Below, in pieces: positions 63,771 to 64,000 of a stretch of DNA of 64,000 nt. Location of the stretch: NCBI RefSeq assembly GCF_001012825.1, contig NZ_LCZJ02000018.1:237104-301103 (forward strand), read 5' to 3'. Under the pieces are notes generated by a model. That model was given only the letters and a program-made list of their open reading frames with translations. It did not search any database and was not told where the DNA came from. The stretch is from Paenibacillus etheri (GTDB lineage Bacteria > Bacillota > Bacilli > Paenibacillales > Paenibacillaceae). The first letter of the stretch is position 1, and each line of letters opens with the position of its first letter. The position numbers and the translations under genes are program-made.

Positions 63771-63840
63771 ATTGTTTAGGAAATTAAACAATACAAAAAA
63801 ATGTGTATAACTTCGAAGAAAGAGGAAGGAGGGATGAACG

Positions 63841-63992
63841 TGAAGAAGCAAGTGACAAGGAAAAACGAGGAGTCTTCTGTCAGATTCTAAAAACCGAGCG
63901 GATTTTATATCCTCCGAAATGCATGTTTTAGTCGAGCTTACGGACAAATGTATGCGAAAAATCGAACACAATGTGCCGCCGGAAACGTAAAC
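63841..63992 (+). pseudogene. Small gene, probably frameshifted near 63885
   Basis: AAGGAGGG is followed 6 bases later by GTG 63841 (in frame with ATG 63835), giving MKKQVTRKNEESSVRF and a stop. In another frame from about 63882 the sequence continues as coherent protein, SDSKNRADFISSEMHVLVEL and TDKCMRKIEHNVPPET, to a TAA near 63990. A one-base change around the TCTGTCAGATTCT stretch would join them into one protein of about 50 residues. It could be a pseudogene, a real frameshift or a sequencing error. Confidence 0.4.
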
Positions 63993-64000
63993 GAGCCAAT

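Noticed and set aside
1-64000. CRISPR arrays, insertion sequences, prophage, tRNA or rRNA genes
   Set aside because: No regularly spaced long repeats, transposase or integrase motifs, CCA-ended cloverleaf-like sequences or rRNA-like conserved blocks were seen on reading the window.

Overview
The window is one contiguous stretch of a low-to-mid GC, endospore-forming Firmicute chromosome, most likely a Paenibacillus or a close relative. The sporulation and germination genes (spmA, spmB, spoIVA, ypeB, a spoVIF-like gene, yphE/yphF-like genes), AGGAGG-type ribosome binding sites with many TTG/GTG starts, TRAP (mtrB), T-box and c-di-GMP riboswitch leaders, and a gene order close to the serA-to-tyrA part of the Bacillus subtilis map all support this. 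Futalosine-type menaquinone genes in place of a men operon, and the absence of mtrA/folE and sleB at their usual places, separate it from B. subtilis. I see no insertion sequence, prophage, CRISPR array, rRNA or tRNA.

Layout. 1-9.4 kb: end of dacB, then spmA-spmB, an unknown gene, rluB and resABCDE (cytochrome c maturation and redox-responsive two-component system). 9.5-11.2 kb: glpK and a small helix-hairpin-helix protein. 11.3-15.0 kb: a minus-strand accessory operon (ThDP enzyme, CMD-fold protein, STAS-like protein, KAS III-like protein) behind a class I c-di-GMP riboswitch; this is the most novel part of the window. 15.1-18.5 kb: a chemoreceptor without a sensor domain, a WYL regulator and a divergent SDR. 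18.5-20.7 kb: serA with a T-box leader. 20.7-28.5 kb: mostly membrane and envelope genes in ypbD-ypbH/prsW/ypeB order. 28.6-35.8 kb: PilZ protein, cmk, plsC, rpsA, der, plsY, gpsA and a spoVIF-like gene. 35.9-40.5 kb: yphE, a ferredoxin, yphF, spoIVA, hup and mtrB. 40.6-46.1 kb: heptaprenyl and menaquinone synthesis (hepS, menG, UbiA-type prenyltransferase, ubiX, mqnA, hepT). 46.2-59.4 kb: ndk, cheR and the aromatic supra-operon aroC-aroB-aroH-trpEDCFBA-hisC-tyrA. 59.4-64 kb: an intergenic region with a predicted minus-strand small RNA, an ECF sigma/anti-sigma pair, a histidine phosphatase, an unknown 360-residue protein and an IDEAL-domain protein.

How the parts connect. mtrB encodes the tryptophan-sensing protein whose target, eleven NAG triplets at exact 5-base period, lies in front of trpE 10 kb away. 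trpG is absent from the trp operon, so the glutamine amidotransferase must be encoded elsewhere. hepS/hepT make the side chain and the UbiA/UbiX/MqnA set makes the ring of menaquinone, the electron carrier of the respiratory chain that ResDE helps to control. The PilZ protein and the c-di-GMP riboswitch show that this organism uses c-di-GMP. The riboswitch operon and the predicted small RNA are the two items I consider most likely to be undescribed.
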